Shown in pieces: positions 27,314 to 36,401 of a stretch of 64,000 bases of DNA (its first letter is position 1; the number at the start of each line of letters is the position of its first letter). The DNA lies in NCBI RefSeq assembly GCF_048551375.1, contig NZ_JBLYZJ010000007.1:62001-126000 (forward strand), given 5' to 3'. This DNA comes from Faucicola sp048551375 (GTDB lineage: Bacteria > Pseudomonadota > Gammaproteobacteria > Pseudomonadales > Moraxellaceae). The notes below the pieces were generated by a model. The model searched no databases, was not told the DNA's origin, and worked only from the letters and a program-made list of their open reading frames with translations. The position numbers and the translations under genes were made by a program.

Positions 27314-27538
27314 GGCTATCCTAACATTTGGCGATATGGCTATTTTTAAACAGCCATTATAAAAGGATTAGACCAATAAGGCGAATAAAACACTGTATAA
27401 CGTATTATTTTTAATTTTTATTTACAAAACAGTATTTAACTTAAACTAAAATTACAAAATCCTTCTAAGCTTATCATTATAATAGCTCAAAACCGCACTT
27501 GTTCAACATTTAAAACTCAACACCCAAAAGGAAACACC

Positions 27539-28174
27539 ATGAAGCTTTACGCATTCAAAGGGGCTTGCTCATTCGTTCCCCATACCGCCTTAAACCTCAC
27601 AGGCACGGATTACGAACTTGCCCTTATCAGCCACGCTGATGCAAAAACCCCAGAATACCTCGCCAAAAACCCCCAAGGGGCTGTACCACTGCTTGAAGAC
27701 GGTGATTTTTATCTATCGCAAAACGTGGCAATCTTAAACTACCTTGACGAACAATACCCAACTGCCAATATCTTTGGTTCTGGCGACACCGCCCAACGTG
27801 CCAAAGCCCAACAGTGGTTAAGCTACGCCAATGCCGATGTGCATAAAGCCTTTACGCCATTATTCCGCCCAACCGCCTTTATCGCTGAAGCGGATTTGAC
27901 CGATGAGCTAAAAACCAAACTCACCCAAACCGCCATCGCACGCCTACAAAGCATTTATAAAATTGCCGATGACAACCTAGCCAATCAAGACTACATGGCA
28001 GGTGAGTTTAGCATTGCCGATGTGTATTTGTACGTCACACTTCGCTGGGCAAATGGCATGAAAATTGATTTATCAAACTTGAAAAACCTAGCAAAATTGG
28101 TCAAAAATGTCGAAGCCAATCCTGCGGTACAAAAATCGCTAAAAGAAGAAGGTTTAGACGCTATTGGTCAATAA
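27539..28174 (+). CDS. Glutathione S-transferase (beta class-like)
   Basis: Cytoplasmic enzyme conjugating glutathione to electrophiles. The thioredoxin-like N-terminal domain starts MKLYAFKGACSFVPH, with the Cys10/Ser11 pair typical of bacterial beta-class GSTs. NPQGAVPLLEDGDFYLSQNVAILNYLDEQY contributes the cis-Pro and the Gln/Asn-Ile glutathione contacts (quoted loosely). The helical C-terminal domain includes the N-capping FSIADVYLYV. The 211 residues are the normal length. The start has AAGGAAA upstream. No partner genes are close, and the substrate is unknown. Confidence 0.9.
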   Translation: MKLYAFKGACSFVPHTALNLTGTDYELALISHADAKTPEYLAKNPQGAVPLLEDGDFYLSQNVAILNYLDEQYPTANIFGSGDTAQRAKAQQWLSYANADVHKAFTPLFRPTAFIAEADLTDELKTKLTQTAIARLQSIYKIADDNLANQDYMAGEFSIADVYLYVTLRWANGMKIDLSNLKNLAKLVKNVEANPAVQKSLKEEGLDAIGQ

Positions 28175-28305
28175 ATAGTCTGATTTTGATAAGATAGCCT
28201 TTATATAAGTCATTGTTTTGTAACGGTTGGTTGTCGATGATAGTTAGCGATAACCAATCATGCTATGATTGAAGTATTACCAAAACTGATGGGAAATGCC
28301 TTATC

Positions 28306-29841
28306 ATGCACGAGCTAGAACTTAAATTTTGCGTTCCTACTTTTACCCAAGCCAGTCTTGCCAAGCAAATCGCCACTAAAACCGCCCAAAGCCAACGGCT
28401 ATCCGCCTATTATTTTGACACACCCAACAACGACCTTGCCAAAAGAGGCATTGCCCTACGTATTCGCTACGAGGACAATCAATGGGTGCAAACCCTCAAA
28501 ACCGCAGGTGATGGGGTTGCCAAACGCCTTGAGCTTAATACTATTTTGGACATCAGCGACACCCCTACCAAAATCAATGTCAGCGAATTGGCAAAACAAC
28601 TCAAACTTGATGACAATCAACAATTGAGCGAACAACTTGCCAAAGTCATGCCCCTTGAGCAACTGGCAGACAGCCTCACGGTGCAGTATTTCACCGACAT
28701 CAACCGCACCAGTCGAATAGTCAAAAAGAACAATAGCAAAATCGAAATTGCCTATGATTTAGGCACTGTCGGTACAGGTGCAGGTAAAACCAAAGCCGAA
28801 AAATTTGACGTGCATGAAATTGAATTTGAACTGGTTGAAGGCGATGCCAGTGACCTTGTCGAAGTCGCCAAAACTTGGTGTAAGAAATATAAACTTTATC
28901 TTTCTACCGTGACCAAAGCCCAACGAGGCAACTTGTTAATGGCAAAACAGACCTTTGCCGACCCTGTCAAAGCCAATTTATCGCAGTTAGCCGTTGATAA
29001 AAACACCACGGAATTTGCATTTTTACAGCAAGTCGTCAATAACTGCCTTGCCCAAATCCTGCCCAATGCCACCGCCATCGCTGACGGTAGCCCAGATGGC
29101 AACCACGTTCACCAACTGAGAGTGGGTTTACGCCGACTACGTACCGCTCTCAAGGTATTCAAATTCTGCCCTGACTGCATCGACCCCAACTGGATAACCG
29201 TGCTAAAACAGACCTTTAGCCTATTAGGTGAATACCGTGACCATGAAATCCTACAGACCAAAACCCAACCCATGCTCGAAGCCCTCGGTTCACCGCCTAT
29301 CAAATGGTCAACCGATGTGGCGATTATGCCGATTGATGCGGTGCGAGCCAATGACTTCCAAATCGTGCTGTTGGAACTAATTAACTTTACCCATTTGCCA
29401 CAGCCAACCACTGGCAAAAACGCCAAAGCCAAAACAGCAGTGACCAAAAAACTGGATAAATTGTTCAATAAAATTGCGGTGGCAAGTAGCCATTTTGCTG
29501 ACCTTGAAACCGAAGCCCAACATGATGTGCGTAAGGATTTGAAGACGCTTCGTTATGTCAGTGAGTTTGTTTCGCCATTATTCGCTCAAAGCAATGACAG
29601 CAAAAATAAAAAGGGCAAAGTGGATAAGCTCAACGCCTTTTTGCAGTACCTTGAACCTGCTCAAGATGTGCTTGGCGACTATAATGATAAGGTAGTGGGT
29701 CACGCCCATTATGTTGAGAAAGCCAAGACCGACCCGAATGCGTTGTTTGCGGTGGGTTGGTTTGGTGGACAAGAAAAATCCAGTGCCGAAAAATGTGCAG
29801 TGAGCCTAAAAACTGTGAAAAATGCTCCGAAATTTTGGTAA
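28306..29841 (+). CDS. CYTH and CHAD domain protein (inorganic triphosphatase YgiF-like)
   Basis: The N-terminal CYTH domain (about 1-205) starts with ELELKF, the ExExK-type metal and phosphate-binding motif, and continues with charged strands such as GIALRIRYEDNQWVQTLK typical of triphosphate tunnel enzymes. The C-terminal CHAD domain (about 225-505) is helical with conserved His motifs, VHQLRVGLRRLRTALKVF and HDVRKDLKTLRY, which bind polyphosphate in known members. E. coli YgiF hydrolyses inorganic triphosphate, so that role is likely. The length of 511 is slightly more than YgiF (433). A terminator follows. Confidence 0.9.
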   Translation: MHELELKFCVPTFTQASLAKQIATKTAQSQRLSAYYFDTPNNDLAKRGIALRIRYEDNQWVQTLKTAGDGVAKRLELNTILDISDTPTKINVSELAKQLKLDDNQQLSEQLAKVMPLEQLADSLTVQYFTDINRTSRIVKKNNSKIEIAYDLGTVGTGAGKTKAEKFDVHEIEFELVEGDASDLVEVAKTWCKKYKLYLSTVTKAQRGNLLMAKQTFADPVKANLSQLAVDKNTTEFAFLQQVVNNCLAQILPNATAIADGSPDGNHVHQLRVGLRRLRTALKVFKFCPDCIDPNWITVLKQTFSLLGEYRDHEILQTKTQPMLEALGSPPIKWSTDVAIMPIDAVRANDFQIVLLELINFTHLPQPTTGKNAKAKTAVTKKLDKLFNKIAVASSHFADLETEAQHDVRKDLKTLRYVSEFVSPLFAQSNDSKNKKGKVDKLNAFLQYLEPAQDVLGDYNDKVVGHAHYVEKAKTDPNALFAVGWFGGQEKSSAEKCAVSLKTVKNAPKFW

Positions 29842-29870
29842 TGGGTATTTTTGATGGATTATTTTGAGTA

Positions 29871-29897
29871 AAAGCGGTGTAACAACCGCTTTTTTTA
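29871..29897 (+). terminator. Rho-independent terminator after the CYTH-CHAD gene
   Basis: Stem aaagcggt/accgcttt with loop gtaaca, then a T run; 30 bp downstream of the stop codon. Confidence 0.82.
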
Positions 29898-29911
29898 TGT
29901 TAAATGGGTTG

Positions 29912-30013
29912 TTAGATAATACGGTGTAGTTTTTTCATCGGAACTTTACGGTGAAAGTCGAGGGATACTTTGAAACGGTATAGGGTGAGGGTGTCGGATT
30001 TGGGTTTTGGCAT
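29912..30013 (-). CDS. Possible 33-residue basic peptide (uncertain)
   Basis: Reverse-strand ATG frame encoding a Lys/Arg-rich 33-residue peptide with segments MPKPKSDTLTLYRF and VPMKKLHRII. A weak GAG lies upstream. Codon choice looks like that of the host, unlike the AT-rich rloAB genes next to it. It could be a real small protein, the remnant of a longer gene, or chance. No family was recognised. Confidence 0.25.
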   Translation of the reverse strand: MPKPKSDTLTLYRFKVSLDFHRKVPMKKLHRII

Positions 30014-30093
30014 GGGTTGTGGCTCTATGTTATGTTTAGGTGATGATACTATAAAAGGACTTACCAATTAAGCATAAGATTTTTGATACATTT

Positions 30094-30169
30094 TACAATT
30101 ATAATTGTATCTATTCCACAAAAGGAGTAGTATAAATTAAATTATTTAATATTTTGGATAAATTATCCA
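30094..30169. promoter_or_regulatory. Cluster of three palindromes upstream of rloA
   Basis: tacaattataattgta (30094-30109, perfect 16 bp), attaaat-t-atttaat (30136-30150) and tggata-aat-tatcca (30155-30169) lie within 100 bp of the rloA start. They could be operator sites or AT-rich promoter hairpins; no regulator gene is adjacent. The AT richness raises the chance of coincidence for the middle one. Confidence 0.4.
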
Positions 30170-30188
30170 TAAAATACGAGAATTTGTT

Positions 30189-31436
30189 ATGATTATTGAC
30201 TTTACTCTTGGAAACTCTCTTTCATTTAAGGATAACCAAACACTAAGTATGGTTGCTTCACCACCTTATGATATCCACGCAAGTCATATCTTAGATAGCC
30301 CTGATAAGAAATTAAAACTGTTAAAACTAGCAGTTATTTATGGTTCTAATGCTTCTGGTAAATCTAACTTACTATCCTCTCTAAACTATTTGAAATCTCT
30401 TGTCTTAAATTCAACCAAAAATAAACCCGATAACACTTTTAACTATATCCCATTTTTATTTGATAAAAGAAGTAGCCAAAAACCAACTTTTTTTGAAATT
30501 AATTTTTATTGTGAAAATATTCGTTATAACTATAGTATTAGTATGGACAGGCATAAAATTCATCATGAGTATTTATCTTACTATCCCAAAAATTATAAAA
30601 GAAATATCTTTATGAGAGATTTATCGGATACTGGCGAGTACAAATATACTTTAGGAGCTGATTTAAAACCAAAGAGAGTTTTTGAAGATATTACTTTAAG
30701 AACCTCAAAGAATGTTCTATTCTTATCGAAAGCTTCACAAGAGAATAGTAAGGAAATTTTACCCATTTATAATTGGTTTAATTCTATTTTATCTGAAGAA
30801 CTTGATATTGATGAAATGGCTGAATTTATTGCTAATGAAGATTCAAATAAAGAAAATTTACTGAATTTTTTATGTAAGCAAGATGTAGATATCGTTGATT
30901 TAAATATTGAGAAACTGCCTTTTTTAGATAAAATTAATGAGATTAATGACATCCCATCTGAAATCAAAACAAAACTACTTGAAGATTATAAAGATAAATT
31001 TTCTTATAGAATCCAAACTTTTCATAAAGATAATGAGGGAAATAATATACCCTTACCTTTTGAGCTTGAATCTCAAGGCACACAGAAACTCTTTTCTTTG
31101 GCATCTTTATTACTAAATGATGACAAAGAGATGAATAAAGTATTTTATGTTGACGAGTTAAGTTCGGCATTACACCCATTACTCGTTAGGAACTTTATTA
31201 AATCTTTTCAAAAATCTAAAAATCAATTAATTTGCGTGACTCATGATACACATCTAATCAATCAAGATTATTTGAGGAAAGACCAAATCTACTTTATTGA
31301 GAAAAATAAGGAGCAAGCCTCTGAGCTTTATTCCTTAGTGGAATTTGAGAATATCAGAAATGATAGACAAAACTGGGAACTACGTTATCTTTCAGGTTCA
31401 TTTGGTGCCACTCCAAATCTAAGAAATTATAATTAG
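30189..31436 (+). CDS. rloA: RloA-like AAA ATPase (AbiL-type defence operon, subunit 1)
   Basis: ABC/SMC-like ATPase (AAA_15/AAA_21 type). Walker A GSNASGKS is at residues 52-59, the signature-like ELESQGTQKLFSLA near 292, Walker B VFYVDELSSALHP near 317, and the His-loop CVTHDTHL near 348. The C-terminal LSGSFGATPNL resembles the family end. Paired with RloB downstream, it matches the RloAB/AbiL arrangement of abortive-infection systems, in which the ATPase is thought to sense phage and license the Toprim-like partner. The gene is strikingly AT-rich compared with CYTH-CHAD and purL, a sign of lateral transfer. The ribosome-binding site is weak. Confidence 0.82.
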   Translation: MIIDFTLGNSLSFKDNQTLSMVASPPYDIHASHILDSPDKKLKLLKLAVIYGSNASGKSNLLSSLNYLKSLVLNSTKNKPDNTFNYIPFLFDKRSSQKPTFFEINFYCENIRYNYSISMDRHKIHHEYLSYYPKNYKRNIFMRDLSDTGEYKYTLGADLKPKRVFEDITLRTSKNVLFLSKASQENSKEILPIYNWFNSILSEELDIDEMAEFIANEDSNKENLLNFLCKQDVDIVDLNIEKLPFLDKINEINDIPSEIKTKLLEDYKDKFSYRIQTFHKDNEGNNIPLPFELESQGTQKLFSLASLLLNDDKEMNKVFYVDELSSALHPLLVRNFIKSFQKSKNQLICVTHDTHLINQDYLRKDQIYFIEKNKEQASELYSLVEFENIRNDRQNWELRYLSGSFGATPNLRNYN

Positions 31437-31444
31437 GAGTAGTT

Positions 31445-32191
31445 ATGGGAACTGATAATATTGAACAACGCAGAAAAGCTGAAAATAAAGAAAAAAGAAA
31501 AAAAGCAAAGGAATCTAGAAAGGCTAACACCCGAAAGGTTATTCCTAAAATTTTGATACTAACTGAAGGTATTTCTGAAAAACATTATTTTGAAAGTCTG
31601 AAATTCATTTTAGATATTCCAAATGTAACCGTTCAAAAGAGTACCCATACCGACAGTTATGGAATAGTAACTCAAGCTATAAAACTTGCAAGAAAAGCTG
31701 AAAAGGAAGGAGATTTTTTCGGCTATATCTTTTGTGTTTTTGATTTAGATACAGTTAAAGATAAAAGATTTTTGGAAGTTTTAGTTAAATATAATAAGTC
31801 TAACAACAACACTAAAATCATTCCAGTTTACACTTTTCCCTGTATTGAATTATGGTTTATATTACATTTTGAATTCTATGATAAACCATTTGTATCAACC
31901 CAACTAAATTCTATAGGAACTAATGTAAAAGATGCTTTAGTAAATTATACCCCAAACTATTACGAAACAAATGAAAGTTGCATTAACTCTATCGCTGGAA
32001 ACTATAAAACTGCAATTTTCAATGCAACTGAATTATTTAAACAACAACAAAAAGTAGATTCTATTAACCCTATAACGAACATACATCAGTTAGTTTTACT
32101 TCTTATAGAAATTTCAAATCGTTCAAATAATTATCAGTACAGTTTCGGAGTTGATAATTATATTTTGTCAAAGATAAATCAGAGTAATTAG
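31445..32191 (+). CDS. rloB: RloB-like protein (Toprim-like, AbiL-type defence operon, subunit 2)
   Basis: The first 35 residues are highly charged (Lys/Glu/Arg-rich helix). Then comes the RloB domain: ILTEGISEKHYF (Glu42 and Glu45, the Toprim-like acidic motif), FCVFDLDTVKDKRF near 95-109 with the D-x-D element, and IPVYTFPCIELWFILHFE, a family block. The length of 248 is typical. Its AGGAG ribosome-binding site overlaps the rloA stop and sits 5 nt before ATG 31445, so the two genes are tightly coupled. RloB-family proteins are the putative effector nucleases of AbiL-like systems; catalysis here is inferred. Confidence 0.82.
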   Translation: MGTDNIEQRRKAENKEKRKKAKESRKANTRKVIPKILILTEGISEKHYFESLKFILDIPNVTVQKSTHTDSYGIVTQAIKLARKAEKEGDFFGYIFCVFDLDTVKDKRFLEVLVKYNKSNNNTKIIPVYTFPCIELWFILHFEFYDKPFVSTQLNSIGTNVKDALVNYTPNYYETNESCINSIAGNYKTAIFNATELFKQQQKVDSINPITNIHQLVLLLIEISNRSNNYQYSFGVDNYILSKINQSN

Positions 32192-32207
32192 AGAATTACT
32201 CTGATTT
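32176..32207 (+). terminator. Long perfect hairpin ending rloAB
   Basis: The 14-bp perfect stem aaatcagagtaatt/aattactctgattt with loop agag includes the rloB stop codon. Short T-rich sequence follows. It sits between convergent rloB and purL and may stop both transcripts. Confidence 0.72.
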
Positions 32208-32231
32208 GTTTAACTGTGAAAATTCTTTTAT

Positions 32232-35200
32232 TTATCTCAAGAAAGCCCTTGCATTTCTAAACATCCGCATCCACGCCCCATCTTCTTGCCACTCATCAGG
32301 CTTCCAGCTATGGTTATACGCCATCAGATTCCGCTCTGGGTGTGGCATCATCAAGGTAACACGCCCATCGGTGCTACAAATCCCTGTCACCCCCTGCGGT
32401 GAACCATTTGGATTGAGCGGATAATGCTCAGTTGGCGTGCCGTGGCTATCCACATAGCGTAACGCCACCTGTCCATGAGCCGACATACCTGCGATATCAG
32501 CATCCGACAAGGTCGCAAAGCCCTCACCATGAGCCACCGCAATCGGTAGGATACTGTCTTGCATACCTTTTAATAGCACAGACTTGGTACGCTCGACTTT
32601 CACATTCACCGTACGAGCCTCAAAACGTGCCGAACGGTTAGCGATAAAGCGTGGGAAATTCTCCGCCCCTGGAATTAAGTCTTTGAGTTGGCTCATCATT
32701 TGACAGCCGTTACACACGCCTAGAGAGAAAGTTTCTGGGCGAGTGAAGAACCGCACAAACTGCATACGCAGTTCATCATGGAACAGCACAGATTTCGCCC
32801 AGCCAGAGCCAGCCCCTAGCACGTCACCGTAGCTAAAACCACCGCACGCCACTAGACCATCAAAGTCACGCAGATTGACACGCCCTTTGAGCAAATCACT
32901 CATATGCACGTCAACCGCTTCAAAACCCGCCCGCACAAAGCCCGCCCCCATCTCAAGCTGACCGTTCACGCCTTGCTCACGCAAGATAGCGACTTTTGGC
33001 TGGGTGGTACGGCTATTGATATACGGAGCTTCAATGGCTTGGTTTAGGTCATAGTTGGCTTGGGCGATTAAGCCTTGATGTTTGCTATTGCTAATCAAAG
33101 CAAATTCTTGCTCAACGCTAGCAGGATTGTCACGCCCTTTGGCGATATAGTAGCTGACTTTTGACCACTCTTGTTGCAATTCCGCACGGTTAAACGCTAG
33201 TGTTTCTTTTGCCGTTTGAATCAGCAAAGTATCTTCATCGGTTGATTGACCGATTAGGCTTAACAAGTCGCTTACGCCTGTTTGCTCTGCCACCGCAAGT
33301 AGCTCGCTGACGTTTTCAGGTTTGACTTGAATCACCGCACCCAATTCTTCGGCAAATAATTGACCTAGCAAGTTGTCATCAGTTAGCACCAACTTCACGC
33401 CTTGGCGGTTGGTGAATTGCATTTCGGCAACCGTTGCCAATAGACCACCATCACCGATGTCATGGTAGGCAGAGATTAAGCCTTGATTGTTGGCGGTTTG
33501 GACAAAGTTAAAGAAGTTGATTAAATCTTGTGGGTCGTCCAAATCTGGGCAATTATCACCCAGTTGGCTCATGGTTTGGGCAAGAATCGAACCGCCTAGA
33601 CGGAATTGACCTTTTGACAAATCAAGGCGGTACAATGCCGTTTCGCCACCAACAAGGGCAGGAGTCAAAGTTTTTGCCACGTTTTGCACAGGAGCAAAGG
33701 CGGTGATAATCAATGACATCGGTGATACGACTGATTTATTTCCGCTTTCATCTGACCAATTCGCACGCATAGAAAGGCTGTCTTTACCGACAGGAATCGC
33801 AATGCCCAACGCAGGGCAAAGCTCTTCGCCCACCGCTTTTACGCCTTCAAACAAGGCTTGGTCTTCTTTGTCTTCGCCACAGCCTGCCATCCAGTTGGCG
33901 GATAGCGTGATGTCAGAGAGTTTGGCAATATTCGCCCCTGCGATGTTGGTAATCGCCTCGCCCACCGCTAAACGTGCAGACGCAGACGGATTAATCAAGG
34001 CGACTGGGGTACGCTCGCCCATGCTCATCGCCTCGCCTGTCATCGGCTTGCCGTCAAGACTAATCAAGGCAGAGGCAGTCACCGCACAGTCAGCGACAGG
34101 CACTTGGTAGCGTCCGACATACTGGTCACGCACTATCATCCCTGTGATTGAGCGGTCGCCAATGCTAATCAAAAACGACTTACTGGCAACGGTTGGGTGA
34201 CGTAGTACGTCTTTGACCGACTGTTTAACATCAATATTTTCAAGGTTTAACGGCGTTAAATTCGGGGTGCTACGGCTAAATGAGCGTTGCATTTTTGGCG
34301 TACCGCCCAATAGCACTTGTAATGGCATATCGACTGGTTGTTGGTCGCCTTTGCTGTTCAACAATGGGTCATTAACCACCAACTGACGGACATCAGTCGC
34401 CTCACCCAAAATCGCATACGGACAGCGTTCACGCTCACAGATACTATCAAACAGCTCACGGCTTTCAGGGCGAATCGCCAATACATAGCGTTCTTGGGCT
34501 TCATTCGACCAAATCGCCATCGGTGACATCCCATGCTCAAGTGACGGCACTTTCCGCAAGTTCAGCACTGCCCCTAGCTCATGGTCATTCACCAACTCTG
34601 GCATGGCATTTGACAAACCACCTGCCCCAACATCGTGAATCGACACGATTGGGTTTTTGTCTTCTTCAGGACTGTTGCCAGCCATCGCCCAACAGCGGTC
34701 AATCACTTCTTGACAACGGCGTTCCATCTCGGCATTGTCACGTTGCACCGAGGCAAAGTCTAGCCCCTCGTCAAGCTCGCCACTATCCACCGATGAGGCA
34801 GCCCCACCGCCCAAGCCAATTTGCATCGCAGGACCACCCAATACGATGAGTAAATCGCCTTGTTGGATTGGATTTTTCTCGACCAAATTGCGTTTGATAT
34901 TACCATAACCGCCTGCAATCATAATCGGCTTATGATAGCCACGCATTTGGCTACCGTCCTGCTCGGCTGAGGTGTCTAGTTGAAACGAACGGAAATAACC
35001 GACCAAATTCGGACGACCAAATTCATTGCTAAAGGCTGCCGAACCCAATGGGGCTTCGGTCATAATTTGCAATGCACTTGCCATCCGCTCTGGCTTGCCG
35101 TAATCGGCAGTCGAAACCCCTTTACCATTTGAGCCAGACTGCTCCCATTTTTCTGGCATCTCTGGCAAATGCAAATGTGACACATGAAAACCTGCCAAAC

Positions 35201-36221
35201 CTGCTTTTGGTTTACCGCCACGCCCTGTCGCCCCCTCGTCACGGATTTCACCGCCCGAACCAGTCGCCGCCCCAGAATACGGTGCAATCGCTGTTGGGTG
35301 GTTGTGGGTTTCGACTTTCATCAAAATATCAATGGCTTGTGGGTGAAAACCGTATTCTAAGTGGTTGTTTTCACTGTTTAAAAGCGGATAAAAACGCTGT
35401 CCATCTGAGCCTTTGACCACGGCGGCATTGTCTTTATACGCAGACAAAATATCGTTGGGGTTTTGTTGAAAGGTATTTTTAATCATACCAAACAATGACT
35501 TAGGCTGAAATTCACCGTCAATCGTCCATTGGGCATTAAAAATCTTATGACGGCAATGTTCGCTATTGGCTTGGGCAAACATCATCAATTCAACGTCAGT
35601 CGGATTGCGTTTTAGCTCATTGACATAGGCATTCATTAAGTAGTCAATATCTTGGCTCGACAGGGCAAAACCAAACTCGGTATTGGCTTGTACCAACGCC
35701 TCACGACCTGCTCCCATGACATCGACATGGTGCAAACGGGCAGGTTCGTGGTCGTCAAATAAATGCTGAGTTTTTGCCAAATCATAGAACAAACTTTGGG
35801 TCATACGGTCGTATAACATCAGCTCAAGGTCGTGTGGGAGCTTGTCTGTCAGTGGCTTATCCGCTGTCAAAGTATAGACCACCACTCGCTCGACACGCTC
35901 GATATTGACATCACAGTTGTTAAAAATATCGGTCGCCTTACTCGCCCAAGGGCTAATCGTGCCAAACCGTGGGCTGACGATGACTTGCAACTGACCGTCA
36001 TTTGACTTGGCAAAATCGACACTCTCGCCATGATTGAGTAAATCCACAGCTTTTTGGTAATCATGCTCGGCTAAGTCTTTTGAGAAAACATAGACTTGCT
36101 GACTGCTGATTTGGGTAAAGTTGAGGTCGGCATGACGGTTAAGGCGGTCAAGCAGTTGCTGGGTTTGGAAATCGGTTAAAAATGGGTGTCCTGCGATAAT
36201 GGTGCTATTGCTTTTTTTCAT
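32232..36221 (-). CDS. purL: Phosphoribosylformylglycinamidine synthase (large single-chain PurL)
   Basis: Purine biosynthesis step 4: FGAR, Gln and ATP give FGAM. It is the large 1329-residue form of gammaproteobacteria. The order is an N-terminal PurS-like domain, the linker and AIR synthase-type halves (VETHNHPTAIAPYSGAATGSGG; SIHDVGAGGLSNAMPELV) and a second set (SAYHDIGDGGLLATVAEM). The C-terminal glutaminase has VAILREQGVNGQLEMG, the nucleophile GVCNGCQMM and the His of MMPHPERNL. It is slightly longer than E. coli PurL (1295). It is transcribed alone and bounded by hairpins on both sides. Confidence 0.97.
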   Translation of the reverse strand: MKKSNSTIIAGHPFLTDFQTQQLLDRLNRHADLNFTQISSQQVYVFSKDLAEHDYQKAVDLLNHGESVDFAKSNDGQLQVIVSPRFGTISPWASKATDIFNNCDVNIERVERVVVYTLTADKPLTDKLPHDLELMLYDRMTQSLFYDLAKTQHLFDDHEPARLHHVDVMGAGREALVQANTEFGFALSSQDIDYLMNAYVNELKRNPTDVELMMFAQANSEHCRHKIFNAQWTIDGEFQPKSLFGMIKNTFQQNPNDILSAYKDNAAVVKGSDGQRFYPLLNSENNHLEYGFHPQAIDILMKVETHNHPTAIAPYSGAATGSGGEIRDEGATGRGGKPKAGLAGFHVSHLHLPEMPEKWEQSGSNGKGVSTADYGKPERMASALQIMTEAPLGSAAFSNEFGRPNLVGYFRSFQLDTSAEQDGSQMRGYHKPIMIAGGYGNIKRNLVEKNPIQQGDLLIVLGGPAMQIGLGGGAASSVDSGELDEGLDFASVQRDNAEMERRCQEVIDRCWAMAGNSPEEDKNPIVSIHDVGAGGLSNAMPELVNDHELGAVLNLRKVPSLEHGMSPMAIWSNEAQERYVLAIRPESRELFDSICERERCPYAILGEATDVRQLVVNDPLLNSKGDQQPVDMPLQVLLGGTPKMQRSFSRSTPNLTPLNLENIDVKQSVKDVLRHPTVASKSFLISIGDRSITGMIVRDQYVGRYQVPVADCAVTASALISLDGKPMTGEAMSMGERTPVALINPSASARLAVGEAITNIAGANIAKLSDITLSANWMAGCGEDKEDQALFEGVKAVGEELCPALGIAIPVGKDSLSMRANWSDESGNKSVVSPMSLIITAFAPVQNVAKTLTPALVGGETALYRLDLSKGQFRLGGSILAQTMSQLGDNCPDLDDPQDLINFFNFVQTANNQGLISAYHDIGDGGLLATVAEMQFTNRQGVKLVLTDDNLLGQLFAEELGAVIQVKPENVSELLAVAEQTGVSDLLSLIGQSTDEDTLLIQTAKETLAFNRAELQQEWSKVSYYIAKGRDNPASVEQEFALISNSKHQGLIAQANYDLNQAIEAPYINSRTTQPKVAILREQGVNGQLEMGAGFVRAGFEAVDVHMSDLLKGRVNLRDFDGLVACGGFSYGDVLGAGSGWAKSVLFHDELRMQFVRFFTRPETFSLGVCNGCQMMSQLKDLIPGAENFPRFIANRSARFEARTVNVKVERTKSVLLKGMQDSILPIAVAHGEGFATLSDADIAGMSAHGQVALRYVDSHGTPTEHYPLNPNGSPQGVTGICSTDGRVTLMMPHPERNLMAYNHSWKPDEWQEDGAWMRMFRNARAFLR

Positions 36222-36342
36222 GGTAAGGCGTTCCGCTTATGTGGGGAAAAAATTTGGCAATATTATACCATTAGTGTCTTAGCTAGGCATTCACTTTATC
36301 ATTGGCAAACAAGCAAAATTCTTGGTAATATTGAAAATAATA

Positions 36343-36374
36343 AAAAAGCCACTTCAATAATTGAAATGGCTTTT
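36343..36374 (-). terminator. Terminator of the pit gene
   Basis: On the reverse strand, aaaagccatttcaa/ttgaagtggctttt (one G-U pair) with a short loop is followed by a T run. It lies 28 bp past the pit stop and upstream of purL. Confidence 0.82.
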
Positions 36375-36401
36375 GGTATAGATTAATAGTCTCTTAGACT
36401 G

